DNA of 11,536 nucleotides from Planctomycetota bacterium (GTDB taxonomy: Bacteria > Planctomycetota > Phycisphaerae > UBA1845). Position numbers and translations under genes: made by a program. Below the pieces are notes generated by a model. That model worked only from the letters and a program-made list of their open reading frames with translations, did not search any database and was not told the DNA's origin. How positions within the stretch are numbered: the stretch's first letter is position 1; every line of letters starts with the position of its first letter. Location: positions 1-11,536 of the forward strand of contig JADFIX010000041.1 of the NCBI GenBank assembly GCA_022566435.1, written 5' to 3'. Below, one piece after another: positions 1 through 7,731 of the stretch.

Positions 1-272
1 GGCCGAGGCATCACGTCATATCATGAAACCGTTCCACAGATTTGGAGGAAGAACCAGAAAAAAGGGCGCGTCGCAGGGAATGTCTGTTGACTTCCTGCTT
101 CATATAGGTGGCACCCGGCTTTCGACTTCTGCGCGGTGTCATCGATCGAAGGTCTTGTGAGGAAAGATTCCCATGCACGTCTGTTTGGCTGCGGCCAATT
201 AGGCCGCGCTAAGCCCCTGTAGTCGCCCGAACCACTATTTCACCCTTACGCCCGATAATCCGATACATTTCT
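1..272. other. Left-edge non-coding stretch
   Basis: I see no gene here that I can support. A short open frame runs from the window edge to a stop at 88-90 and could be the tail of an upstream gene, but its 29 residues resemble nothing I know. A small GC-rich hairpin with stems at 191-196 and 202-207 around an AATTA loop has no following T-tract, so it is not a clear terminator. No convincing -35/-10 pair with normal spacing was found ahead of the gene at 273. Confidence 0.5.
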
Positions 273-2165
273 ATGACGACCTTGACCGGTAGGATTATCG
301 CCGGCGACTCGAAAACCGACGGTGGCGCGGCATCCGCGGCGGCGCCTGCGGCCCATCGACACCGGATCGTCGCCCTGCCCATCGTAATCGTGACGGCGCT
401 CGTCGTCCTCGCGTCGTGCGGCCTACGCGTTGAGCTCGCACGCGACACGCTCTGGCAATGTGACGAAATCCCACTCTTGGTGCGATTCACAGGCCTGTGT
501 GGGCTCGCGACCAACGAAGCCGAAGCCGCCGCGTTCCAACCCACGCGTTGGTCGTTATACAACGGTGCCCTGCGCAGCGTGCACATACCGAAGTACCCTT
601 CCGCCCTTCACACGACGACCGGATTTTGGACGAACCTGACCATGCACCTGTTCGGGGCGACGCCGTTTGCCGGCCGAGTCGCGCCGCTCTTTTTCTCGAT
701 GGCCGCCATTCTGCTGTCCGCGTGGGCGGCGTGGCTGGCGACGCGAAGTGTCGTCGGGACATGCCTGGCGGCGTGGTTCATCGCCCTCTCGCCGCACCAT
801 GTTTTCTATGGCGCGCAAGCCCGCGCTTACGCCGAGGCCCTCGCCCTGGTGCCGCTCTTGCTTGTACTGCTGGAATACTATCGCCGCCGCCCGGATCGCT
901 GGCCACGAGCCGTCGCCGTGGCAGTTTGTGCCATTTGGCTGTCTCTTACCGTCTATACGGCTTGGATATTCTGTGTCTTGCCGGTCCTGGTTGTGTCGGC
1001 GTGTGTTTTGCCGAAGTATGTCGAGATTCGAAGCCTCCGCCCTGCCGCCCGCACCGGGCTGGTCGTCATCGCCGTCGCCCTGCTCGGGATTATGACCGTG
1101 TTCACGGTGGACCGGATGCACTTACTGACCTACACGGCCGAGAACTTCGGAACGGACCTGTCGAATCTGCAAGATGTTTGGCATTGGCTGACGAGGCTGG
1201 TCGCAGATCTTGCGCCCGCGCCCGCCGGCATGCTTGTGCTCGTGCTGATCGGTGCGGCTGCGCTGAGGCGGTCCCACGTCGGGTGGTGGACCTGGCCGAT
1301 TGCGGCCGCCGTGATCGCCCCGCTCGCCTGGACCATCGCCCGTGGTTCACCGGGTTTTAGCAGAAACCTGGGCTACCTGATCGGGCCAATGGCCATCGTG
1401 TTCGCCATCGGCGGATGTAAATTCATCCACTGGGTCACGGCCCGCACGCACATCGCCCTGGTGACGGCCACGGTCGCGGCGGCGTTTGTGGGCGTGTCGG
1501 CCACGGCGTACGCTAGATTGGACCAGCAAACAAGGGCGATGATGCTTCCGGATTGGGGGGCCCTGACTCGCTCGCTGGACCGAGAACCGGAGACCATCGG
1601 CCCGCGCTGGCTTGCGCCGTGTTTGGCCAATCACTGGCAGATCAACTGGTATCGTCAGCCGGTTGGCGTGGACACGTTCCTGGGCATCCCGCGGGGTGGA
1701 CGAATCGAAGTGGTCATGGGCGCGTCTCTCGACCGCTTCGGGCGCCCCAGAATCTTCCGTCAAAACCCGACTGGCGTCGGCATTTTCGAGGAGGATCTAC
1801 CGGATTATTTGCGTGCCGTGTCGCCAATCGAGAACCACTCCGGTATCGAGGTGCGACGATGGGTCGGCACGAGGGTCGAATCTCAGCCCATACTAAGTAT
1901 CGATCCGAACGCGCCGGTCTTCGTTCTTGCAAACTTCGCGCGACCGGTGCTCGCGGCCGATTGGGACCGTTTCCTCCAGCAAGCCCGAGCGACTGAAACC
2001 GGTGTGGTCACCTTTAAAACCGTACACCACGAATCCGGCGAGATTCGGTCGATGGTTCTTCCGTCGGAAGCGCTACGTCCGGTCGTCGACACCATGTTTC
2101 GCGTCCTCGACTTGCCGCCCGACAACTTACGCATCTTCACCTTATCCTCCCTCGGTCGACAATAG
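273..2165 (+). CDS. GT39/ArnT-like integral membrane glycosyltransferase
   Basis: This 630-residue polytopic membrane protein resembles the GT-C glycosyltransferases of family 39 (ArnT/PMT type), which transfer sugars from polyprenyl-phosphate donors on the outer face of the cytoplasmic membrane. After a short Ala-rich cytoplasmic N-terminus, helix 1 spans about residues 32-50. The adjacent external loop carries the acidic pair D64-E65 (WQCDEIPL), the position of the catalytic or metal-binding acidic motif in GT-C enzymes. A YGAQARAYA segment at residues 179-187, followed by a helix and EYYRRR, matches the conserved early loop and helix of the family. About ten helices end near residue 413. 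Residues 420-630 look soluble and probably form an external C-terminal domain that I cannot assign. No Shine-Dalgarno precedes the ATG at 273, so the start is less certain. The gene stands alone, and donor and acceptor are unknown. Membership of the GT-C superfamily is fairly sure; substrate is not. Confidence 0.75.
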   Translation: MTTLTGRIIAGDSKTDGGAASAAAPAAHRHRIVALPIVIVTALVVLASCGLRVELARDTLWQCDEIPLLVRFTGLCGLATNEAEAAAFQPTRWSLYNGALRSVHIPKYPSALHTTTGFWTNLTMHLFGATPFAGRVAPLFFSMAAILLSAWAAWLATRSVVGTCLAAWFIALSPHHVFYGAQARAYAEALALVPLLLVLLEYYRRRPDRWPRAVAVAVCAIWLSLTVYTAWIFCVLPVLVVSACVLPKYVEIRSLRPAARTGLVVIAVALLGIMTVFTVDRMHLLTYTAENFGTDLSNLQDVWHWLTRLVADLAPAPAGMLVLVLIGAAALRRSHVGWWTWPIAAAVIAPLAWTIARGSPGFSRNLGYLIGPMAIVFAIGGCKFIHWVTARTHIALVTATVAAAFVGVSATAYARLDQQTRAMMLPDWGALTRSLDREPETIGPRWLAPCLANHWQINWYRQPVGVDTFLGIPRGGRIEVVMGASLDRFGRPRIFRQNPTGVGIFEEDLPDYLRAVSPIENHSGIEVRRWVGTRVESQPILSIDPNAPVFVLANFARPVLAADWDRFLQQARATETGVVTFKTVHHESGEIRSMVLPSEALRPVVDTMFRVLDLPPDNLRIFTLSSLGRQ

Positions 2166-2573
2166 TATTTCGATCGCCAAGAAATGAAGTGTAGGTTCTC
2201 GGGGCACAGGCCCGGTTCGGTGTCCCCCGGTGGCCGTGGCACGAACGATGTGCCCTTATGGTGGATCCGGCGATCCCGCAGCAACGGACATCGCGTTCCG
2301 AACGCACCAAAAACTCCGGCTCTTCCGCAGAATCTGTGTAAGCCTCAGACGGCTCCGACCTCGGGGAGCCCGTCCGCAGGCGAAACAGCCGCTGAGTATT
2401 GGTGTTGCACTGCCCCGGAAACTTGGTACCAGTTTGCCGCCTCGCTGACCGGCAGAGGAACGCCGTCAGCGGCCCAAAAACAGCGTTTTCAGAACGAAGG
2501 AACAATTCGTGCTACCACAGATTCTGCGGAGGAGGCAAAACTCCGATCTCGTGCGCAAATCTCACAGAATACC

Positions 2574-2603
2574 TTGAATCGTAAGGTCGGTATTCTGTAT
2601 CAT
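2574..2603 (+). promoter_or_regulatory. Candidate sigma70-type promoter for the secreted repeat protein
   Basis: TTGAAT at 2574-2579 and TATCAT at 2598-2603 are separated by 18 bases. They lie about 115 bases upstream of the ATG at 2718. Each hexamer resembles the housekeeping consensus. Promoter consensus in this organism is unknown and no transcript data are available, so this is a pattern match only. Confidence 0.3.
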
Positions 2604-2700
2604 GGTCCGCAGGTTGCTCGGAGGTGTGCGGCATGGGTATCTTGGATCGGTCGGCCGGTTTACCGAGGGTTCCGATCGATCGGGCGACGATCGTTTCAAT

Positions 2701-2710
2701 GGAGGAAGGA
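2701..2710 (+). promoter_or_regulatory. Strong Shine-Dalgarno fixing the start at 2718
   Basis: The run GGAGGAAGGA ends seven bases before the ATG at 2718. It is the best ribosome binding site in the window. It decides the start of the secreted protein in favour of 2718 over the in-frame ATG at 2184, and the residues that follow form a signal peptide. Confidence 0.7.
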
Positions 2711-2717
2711 AAGACAG

Positions 2718-5558
2718 ATGCGAATCATCTCTACGCGTAGAATCATCGGTCTATCCGCAGTGCTTGCCTTGGGGCAATCTGAAACCCTAGGCCAAAAACT
2801 GTATTGGACGAATCCATTTTCGGCCCAAGTACAGCGAGCCAACCTCGACGGAACTTCCGTGGAGGACATTTTTCTCGGCGAACCCACAGACAACTTTGGT
2901 CCGGTCGGAATCGCATTGGATCTGGTCGGCGGAAAGGTTTATTGGACGGATCGAATTAGCCGGTCAATTCGACGTAGCAATCTAGACGGGTCGAGCCTTG
3001 AAGATGTCGTTACGACGGGCATCGTTGAACCGACGCAACTAGCGCTGGATACGGCAACCGGCACACTCTTCTGGATCGATGCGTCAAACGGCAGCATCAA
3101 TTCGGCTGACTTAGCAGGGACGAACCTCACCTTGGTCGTTTCAGGGATTGGAGGACCTGTTGCGCTTGCTGTGGCATCAGCGGCCGGCAAGATTTACTGG
3201 GCGGATGAAGCGGGAAACCGCATCCAACGGTCCAACCTGGACGGATCGAACGTGGAAGACGTCGTTCTCGGACTCTTCGTGCCCTCCGGAATTTTCGTGG
3301 AAGAGCAGTCGTCGAAAATCTACTGGGTAGATCGTGGGTCTGATCGAATCCTCCGAGCCAACTTGGACGGAACGAGTATCGAGACGATTCGTGCGAACGC
3401 TAAGAACCCCCACCCAATCGTCGTCGACGCAGTTTCTCAGCACATGTACTGGCTAGGCAGCGGCGATTTTGAGGCTGCGGACGCGATTCTTAGGGCAGAC
3501 CTCGACGGCACCAACAGGGTGTTGATCGTCGAAGGCGTTGCGAAATCCGACCTGGCGATTGATCCCTCGCCGTGCGCGCGGAATCACGCTTGCAGCGATG
3601 CGAACGACTGTACGGATGACTCTTGTCAGAACGGTGTTTGCACGTTCGTGAACAATACGGTGCCCTGTGATGACGGAAATCCTTGCACGGATGGGTTATG
3701 TGCAAATGGCACATGTGAACCTACGCCCAACGACGCGGAATGCGACGACGGAGACGTTTGTACGGATGACCTCTGTTCTGATGGCGTTTGCATCGGCCTG
3801 CCGAACACTGCGACTTGCGACGACTTGGCATCATGTACAAATGCGGATGTGTGTGCTGACGGTGAGTGCGCAGGCACGCCAAACAATGCCGAGTGTGACG
3901 ACCGCAATGATTGTACTGTGGATGATATGTGGATCGATTGCCGATGTATAGGCCTGCCGATCGCCGGCCCTTGTGACGACGGAAATCCATGCACGAACAG
4001 TACATGCATTGACGGCGATTGCATGGAAACACCCCTGACCGGTACGCCGTGCGATGACGGTAATCCTTGTACGGACGAAGATGCCTGTGTGGAGGGGGCT
4101 TGCGAGGGCGGCGTGGCGAATTCGATCCCATGCGATGATGGTCGAGCCTGTACGGAAAACGATACTTGCGGCAATCGGGTTTGTGAGGGTATTCCGATGC
4201 CGGGCGAGTGTGCGGTCTTCCGCGTATGGGTCAAAGAAGTTTACGGTCCCGACCTGGTTCCCAAATGCGGTACCGCATGTCCGACACAGAACCTTCCGGA
4301 AGGTATCGCACTGCGAGGAGACTTTATTGACTTCGAAGTCACGTTGGATGGCTGGGACACAGCGCCGGACGTGGGACGATGCGAAAACGGGCCGATCTGT
4401 TCGGTCAGCGCTCAGGATTGTATCGGTACGCGTTGCGGCGGAACCGGCTTGGCTTGCGCCGGCGATAAAGATTGCGGCCCAAGTCAAGAGTGCCTGCCCA
4501 TCGAATGCATACCCTTCCCGCGCGCACTGTTTTATCAATGGACGCTTCGCCCAACCACTTTTGGCAACGGCACACCATTCCCCGGATTTCGCGTGGCTCG
4601 CTTACCTTGCGATGTTGATGAGGACTGCTTCTGCGGCTACACCAGCATCCCGGGCGAGTTCAATGACTGTGCGGACTTCGCCGGTTCATTTCCAGGATCA
4701 TGCTCCTGTGAAGTGTCGGTGTGCGATCACACGAATCAGTGCGACTCGCGGGCCGCCCTCTACATAGACGATTCGCGGCAGGATGCGATGATTGAAGCCG
4801 GCTTCTGCAGCTGTTTCATTAATTTCTTCGACCCGTGGATATGGGTCGGAATCTCGGACGAGCGCGTAGCGGAGTTCGATTTGGCCGCTGATAGAACCTC
4901 TCCGTATTACATGGGGACTGCCGTACTGCAAGTCACGAATGAAGCATTGGGCACATTCGAAATAGATCTGGTTCGTCACAAGGCATATACGTTCGTCACC
5001 GTGGAGCGTTTCTACCGAGGTACAACCGATTTTCAAGTTTCCCTTCTTGGGGCAGTCGTTCCGGCAAACATTAGTCTCGGTTACATTCTGGATGACGACG
5101 ACGATGGTATCGTGAGTCCTGCCGACAACTGCGAGTTCGTTTCTAATCCAGGCCAAGAAGATCAAGACGATGACGGCGTCGGCGATGAATGCGACAATTG
5201 CCCGGATCTGGTAAATCCAGATCAACTCGACGCCGACGGCGATGGAGTCGGAGATGTCTGCGATGGATTCTGTTGCCTCGCCGATGGGCAGTGTGTAAAC
5301 ACAGGGCAAGAAGCTTGTGCGGCCTTGGGTGGCGTAGGAGGCTCCGAGGACGCTTCGTGTGACGGCGATGCGGATGGCGATGGTTTTTTTGGTGTGTGCG
5401 ACCGGTGTCGAGGCGTTGATGATGCCGTCTTCGGTCCCGAATGCGACAACGCCATCCCGACGACTTCGGCATGGAGTTTGGTCGTTCTTGCGCTATTGCT
5501 TCTTGCCGGTGGAAAAGTTTTCTTTAGATTTGATTCCAAGAGGGAAGTGGCGTCCTGA
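2718..5558 (+). CDS. Secreted mosaic repeat protein: YWTD propeller, CTDC repeats, TSP3 repeats, IPTL-CTERM-like anchor
   Basis: This 946-residue protein looks exported and surface-attached. It begins with a signal peptide (MRIISTRR, then a hydrophobic stretch to about residue 18). Residues 27-283 hold six LDL-receptor class B (YWTD) blades, with signature positions at 29, 75, 118, 160, 202 and 244 and an NLDG-type turn after each, enough for one six-bladed beta-propeller. Residues 286-498 are about eight tandem cysteine-rich repeats of the [17 protein letters not shown] type (Dictyostelium CTDC-like). Residues 499-790 form an unassigned region whose first part is cysteine-rich. Residues 791-850 are thrombospondin type-3 calcium-binding repeats (DxDxDG and [11 protein letters not shown]). 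A small Cys-rich piece follows. The end is IPTTSAW at 913-919, a hydrophobic helix to about 931 and a basic tail, the layout of IPTL-CTERM sorting signals. Ligand binding or cell-surface adhesion is likely but unproven. The start at 2718 is set by the strong ribosome site and signal peptide. Confidence 0.85.
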   Translation: MRIISTRRIIGLSAVLALGQSETLGQKLYWTNPFSAQVQRANLDGTSVEDIFLGEPTDNFGPVGIALDLVGGKVYWTDRISRSIRRSNLDGSSLEDVVTTGIVEPTQLALDTATGTLFWIDASNGSINSADLAGTNLTLVVSGIGGPVALAVASAAGKIYWADEAGNRIQRSNLDGSNVEDVVLGLFVPSGIFVEEQSSKIYWVDRGSDRILRANLDGTSIETIRANAKNPHPIVVDAVSQHMYWLGSGDFEAADAILRADLDGTNRVLIVEGVAKSDLAIDPSPCARNHACSDANDCTDDSCQNGVCTFVNNTVPCDDGNPCTDGLCANGTCEPTPNDAECDDGDVCTDDLCSDGVCIGLPNTATCDDLASCTNADVCADGECAGTPNNAECDDRNDCTVDDMWIDCRCIGLPIAGPCDDGNPCTNSTCIDGDCMETPLTGTPCDDGNPCTDEDACVEGACEGGVANSIPCDDGRACTENDTCGNRVCEGIPMPGECAVFRVWVKEVYGPDLVPKCGTACPTQNLPEGIALRGDFIDFEVTLDGWDTAPDVGRCENGPICSVSAQDCIGTRCGGTGLACAGDKDCGPSQECLPIECIPFPRALFYQWTLRPTTFGNGTPFPGFRVARLPCDVDEDCFCGYTSIPGEFNDCADFAGSFPGSCSCEVSVCDHTNQCDSRAALYIDDSRQDAMIEAGFCSCFINFFDPWIWVGISDERVAEFDLAADRTSPYYMGTAVLQVTNEALGTFEIDLVRHKAYTFVTVERFYRGTTDFQVSLLGAVVPANISLGYILDDDDDGIVSPADNCEFVSNPGQEDQDDDGVGDECDNCPDLVNPDQLDADGDGVGDVCDGFCCLADGQCVNTGQEACAALGGVGGSEDASCDGDADGDGFFGVCDRCRGVDDAVFGPECDNAIPTTSAWSLVVLALLLLAGGKVFFRFDSKREVAS
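3573..4211 (+). repeat. Tandem CTDC-type cysteine-rich repeat block inside the secreted protein
   Basis: Residues 286-498 of the secreted protein are about eight copies of a unit of roughly 25 residues with the pattern C-D-D-G-x-x-C-T-x-D-x-C-x-x-G-x-C, and often a GLPN or GTPN linker. The DNA copies are diverged, with GCGATGACGG- and GTACGGATGA-like words recurring but no perfect long repeats. This suggests old duplication under selection for cysteine spacing. Each unit has four or five cysteines, probably in disulfides outside the cytoplasm. Confidence 0.75.
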
Positions 5559-5631
5559 AAGGCGTGGCATCCGGTCCCAAAGCTGGTTTGCATGCTTGCG
5601 ACGGCCGAGACGTATGCCACAAGACCATAGG

Positions 5632-6696
5632 CTACGATTCGGATCTTAAATAGCCGTCCCACAGCGCCCGGAGGGTCCCCGTCTGCACCGCCGGTGGCGC
5701 AGACCAAACGAGGAAGAACATAGTCTCCCGCAACAGCCGCGCCGCCGGGCGATCCGCCAGGTAACCGCTTCCCTTTGCCAGCGTCATAAGCGTGACAGCC
5801 AGTCGTACGACAAGATCGTTGACCGCCACGCGGATTTCCATGGACGGTATTTCGGCCTGCGGATCGTGTAAAACGTCCGCGGCATCGTATAGCCGGGCGC
5901 GCACGGATTGATACGCGGACGGGATGTCACCATTCAATATCCCGTCGGCACCCCGCAGAGATTTCATCTTATCAGAAAACGCATCGAGAATCGCACCGGC
6001 CACGCCGATTCCCACGGCCGACACGGATAACGGCTTGGCCGCGGCTCGAAGTGCGAGCACGCGACCCGTCGGACCACGCATCACCTGATCGCGTGGCACG
6101 CGCAACCCTTCACAGCGGACCTCACTCGTATAGCTACCGGTCAGGGCCATCAGCTCCATCGGCTCACAAACGACGAGCCCGCGACCGCCGGTCGGCACGC
6201 ACGCCAGGACTTGTAGCCCGTCGTCCAGCACGCCCCCGGTGACGATATGGTCGGCATACTTCGCACTGGTGACCCAGGGCATCACGCCTGTGAGTAGATA
6301 GTCGTTTCCTTCTGTAACGACCGTCATGGCCGGTCCCGCCCCGCGGCGTGAGGTCGTCAATTGACTGATACCCACCGTGGTCAAGGCCTCGCCTGAGGCG
6401 AACTCGGGAAGCAGGCGTGCGGCGAGTTCCGCGTTGTCGCAATCGCCAAGCAGTTCGCACGCGCCGTCGTGCTGCGTCAGGATCAACGCATCCGTCAAGC
6501 TCGCCGAGGCCACGACTTCGTAGGTACGGAGTTGATCGATCGGCGTGGCGCCCGCCCCGCCATGCGTTTTGGCGACGGCGTGGCCCCAGCAACCGGCCTC
6601 CGCAAGCACGGCGAGCGACTTCACCGGCCAGTCGTTCTCCCGCTCGTCGGCCACCGCCTGCCGCAACCGCGCTCGTAACGAATCGAAATCGATCAT
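5632..6696 (-). CDS. Divergent acyl-CoA dehydrogenase-family flavoprotein
   Basis: This 354-residue protein has the acyl-CoA dehydrogenase fold in order. It has a helical N-terminal domain with HGGAGA at 45-50. A middle beta-domain follows, with VGISQL at 108-113 (in place of the usual MTEP), LLTGVMPWVTSAKYADH at 134-150 matching the conserved G-x-K-x-W-I-T-N-A-x-x-A-D segment, and a C-terminal helical domain from about 215. The family uses FAD to oxidise acyl-CoA thioesters, and some relatives are flavin monooxygenases. The C-terminal segment where the family carries Y-E-G-T with the catalytic Glu reads VWSAPPAVQTGTL, so that residue appears to be missing. It is also shorter than the usual 380 or so residues. 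I chose the ATG at 6696 because the protein resembles the family from there. An upstream in-frame ATG at 6783 overlaps the stop of the yjbQ-like gene by 14 bases and is the alternative. Substrate is unknown. Confidence 0.75.
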   Translation of the reverse strand: MIDFDSLRARLRQAVADERENDWPVKSLAVLAEAGCWGHAVAKTHGGAGATPIDQLRTYEVVASASLTDALILTQHDGACELLGDCDNAELAARLLPEFASGEALTTVGISQLTTSRRGAGPAMTVVTEGNDYLLTGVMPWVTSAKYADHIVTGGVLDDGLQVLACVPTGGRGLVVCEPMELMALTGSYTSEVRCEGLRVPRDQVMRGPTGRVLALRAAAKPLSVSAVGIGVAGAILDAFSDKMKSLRGADGILNGDIPSAYQSVRARLYDAADVLHDPQAEIPSMEIRVAVNDLVVRLAVTLMTLAKGSGYLADRPAARLLRETMFFLVWSAPPAVQTGTLRALWDGYLRSES

Positions 6697-6769
6697 TTCG
6701 TTGCCACCATCACGTATCGTTGGAAGTTTACTCTTGAACCCGGGGAAAAACGTCGCGCCGCCGGCGGAT

Positions 6770-7177
6770 TCACGGTCCCACATGAACCAGACAATTCCTC
6801 GGCGTTCCTTTGTGGCGGTGTTCCCAAAGATAGATCCCTTGCCACGTGCCGAGCCCCAAGCGACCCTCGATAATGGGAATGGAAAGCGTGGTCGAGGTCA
6901 AAGCCGCCTTGATGTGCGACGGCATATCATCCGGCCCTTCTTGTGTGTGGGTGTAGAGCGGATCGTTTTCCGCAACCGTGCGACACAGCCACGCTTCAAG
7001 GTCTCGCCTCGCGGAGGGATCGGCGTTTTCCTGGATCGTCAGACTGGCGGAGGTGTGTTGCACCATAATGGTGCACAAGCCATCCACCACGTCGCCGTGT
7101 TCAACGACGGCTTGCACCTCGCGCGTGATTTCATGAAGCCCCTGCCCGCGCGTGCGAATCGTTATGCGTTCAGTCAT
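6770..7177 (-). CDS. yjbQ: YjbQ/UPF0047 family protein (possible secondary thiamine-phosphate synthase)
   Basis: This is a 135-residue protein, the normal size for the UPF0047/YjbQ family. Signature segments are clear: HTSASLTIQENADP at 41-54, HTQEGPDDMPSHIK at 77-90 and LGTWQGIYLWEHRH at 109-122, with the conserved His, Glu and Asp positions intact. Members form small trimers with a metal-binding site. Escherichia coli YjbQ has weak thiamine-phosphate synthase activity, and its main role is unsettled. An in-frame ATG at 7240 would add 21 residues with no family resemblance, so I place the start at 7177 (MTERITI), though its ribosome site is poor. The acyl-CoA-dehydrogenase-like gene lies immediately downstream on the same strand, either 73 bases away or overlapping, so co-transcription is likely. 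No metabolic link between the two is evident. Confidence 0.85.
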   Translation of the reverse strand: MTERITIRTRGQGLHEITREVQAVVEHGDVVDGLCTIMVQHTSASLTIQENADPSARRDLEAWLCRTVAENDPLYTHTQEGPDDMPSHIKAALTSTTLSIPIIEGRLGLGTWQGIYLWEHRHKGTPRNCLVHVGP

Positions 7178-7391
7178 GCGAATACCCACCAACCGAGAAC
7201 CATCGGTAGTCGATCTTGGGGCGAGGTTGGGGAATGTCAAGCGATGCGCGATTGCCCCGAACGTCGCGAAAGCGCAGATCCAGGGCGATATCTTTGGGCT
7301 GGATGGAAGATCGTCGCGAGGGACGACTACGTTATTGCGGCGACTGGCAAAGTCGGTGTCGGCGCAACGCGACCCATGGCAAGGAATTGAT

Positions 7392-7405
7392 GTTCCCGCA
7401 GGAAC
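7392..7405 (-). terminator. Small hairpin downstream of rpsU, possible terminator
   Basis: GTTCC and GGAAC form a perfect five-base stem around a four-base loop, 47 bases past the rpsU stop on the minus strand. There is no T-tract after it, so this is only a candidate end or pause site. Confidence 0.2.
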
Positions 7406-7452
7406 GATCTGACGCTACCCGCGGCAGGCGATCGTCTTCGGAACTGAAACGC

Positions 7453-7656
7453 TTATCGACGGCCCGGTAGCGGCAGGTCGTCGCGTTCGACCTTGCGGGC
7501 GGCCTTGCGGGTTTGGCGTCTTTTGCGCTCGGAAGGTTTCTCGTAGTAGCTGTGGCGCTTCATGTCGCGTGTCAGCCCTTCGCGCTGGCACATGCGCTTG
7601 AAACGTTTCAACATCTGCTGGATGGACTCGTTACCTCGTGGTCGGATCTTGATCAA
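7453..7656 (-). CDS. rpsU: Small ribosomal subunit protein bS21
   Basis: The 67-residue product matches bS21: IKIRPRGNESIQQMLKRF, then KRMCQREGL, then the basic YYEKPSERKRRQ and Arg/Lys-rich tail. bS21 binds the 30S platform near the anti-Shine-Dalgarno end of 16S rRNA and helps initiation. I place the start at a TTG (7656-7654) because homology begins there and an AAAGGAG lies 10 bases upstream (7667-7673). The frame stays open back to an ATG at 7758, but the added 34 residues do not look like bS21. Downstream is a 275-base gap before yjbQ, and upstream the gene faces the FHA gene divergently. Identity is secure; the exact start is slightly uncertain. Confidence 0.9.
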   Translation of the reverse strand: MIKIRPRGNESIQQMLKRFKRMCQREGLTRDMKRHSYYEKPSERKRRQTRKAARKVERDDLPLPGRR

Positions 7657-7666
7657 CGCCGCCTCA

Positions 7667-7673
7667 CTCCTTT
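7667..7673 (-). promoter_or_regulatory. Ribosome binding site deciding the rpsU TTG start
   Basis: On the minus strand this reads AAAGGAG, 10 bases before the TTG at 7656. It is the only good Shine-Dalgarno near the point where bS21 homology starts, which favours the TTG over the upstream ATG at 7758. Confidence 0.55.
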
Positions 7674-7721
7674 CACTGACAAATCGTTCGCCCTCCGCAC
7701 GCTGCGGAAAGTGGGGAACGC

Positions 7722-7731
7722 GTGATTCTAC
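7722..7731 (-). promoter_or_regulatory. Candidate -10 region (TAGAAT) of rpsU
   Basis: The minus strand reads GTAGAATCAC here, with a good -10-like TAGAAT but no strong -35 at 16-18 bases. The same ten bases recur upstream of the membrane-protein gene at 10964-10973, again on the minus strand and followed by CGCGTT-like sequence. Confidence 0.3.

Larger units (their letters stand above)
2166..2717. other. Long leader/intergenic region before the secreted repeat protein
   Basis: This is 552 bases between the glycosyltransferase stop and the start chosen for the secreted protein. The frame of the downstream gene is open back to an ATG at 2184, adding 178 codons. That translation is basic, low in hydrophobic segments and resembles no domain, and it would bury the signal peptide, so I treat the stretch as untranslated. 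An imperfect GC-rich inverted repeat (about 2201-2207 with 2220-2228) lies just after the upstream gene. A possible promoter sits at 2574-2603. I found no tRNA or riboswitch that I could fold by eye. Confidence 0.45.

Noticed and set aside
1..90. Open frame from the window edge to the stop at 88-90 as the tail of an upstream gene
   Set aside because: Only 29 residues, with no recognisable family feature and no start visible.
87..108. TTGACT with TATAGG as a promoter for the glycosyltransferase
   Set aside because: The spacer is only 10 bases, and the pair sits about 165 bases from the ATG.
2205..2235. GGTTCG word resembling a tRNA T-arm
   Set aside because: The flanking stems do not pair as a T-arm and no acceptor or anticodon arms could be placed around it.
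3626..4538. Long antisense and alternate-frame open frames over the cysteine-rich repeat region
   Set aside because: They mirror the codon repetition of the secreted protein and show only low-complexity Ser/His/Arg repeats with no domain.
5564..5620. GTGGCAT/ATGCCAC inverted repeat between the convergent secreted-protein and dehydrogenase genes as a terminator
   Set aside because: Seven-base arms are separated by about 43 bases with no T-tract, so this is not a normal intrinsic terminator.
6746..6767. GC palindrome followed by five T's on the minus strand as a terminator after yjbQ
   Set aside because: The palindrome has no loop, so the stem would be only three pairs. The T-run also starts several bases away.
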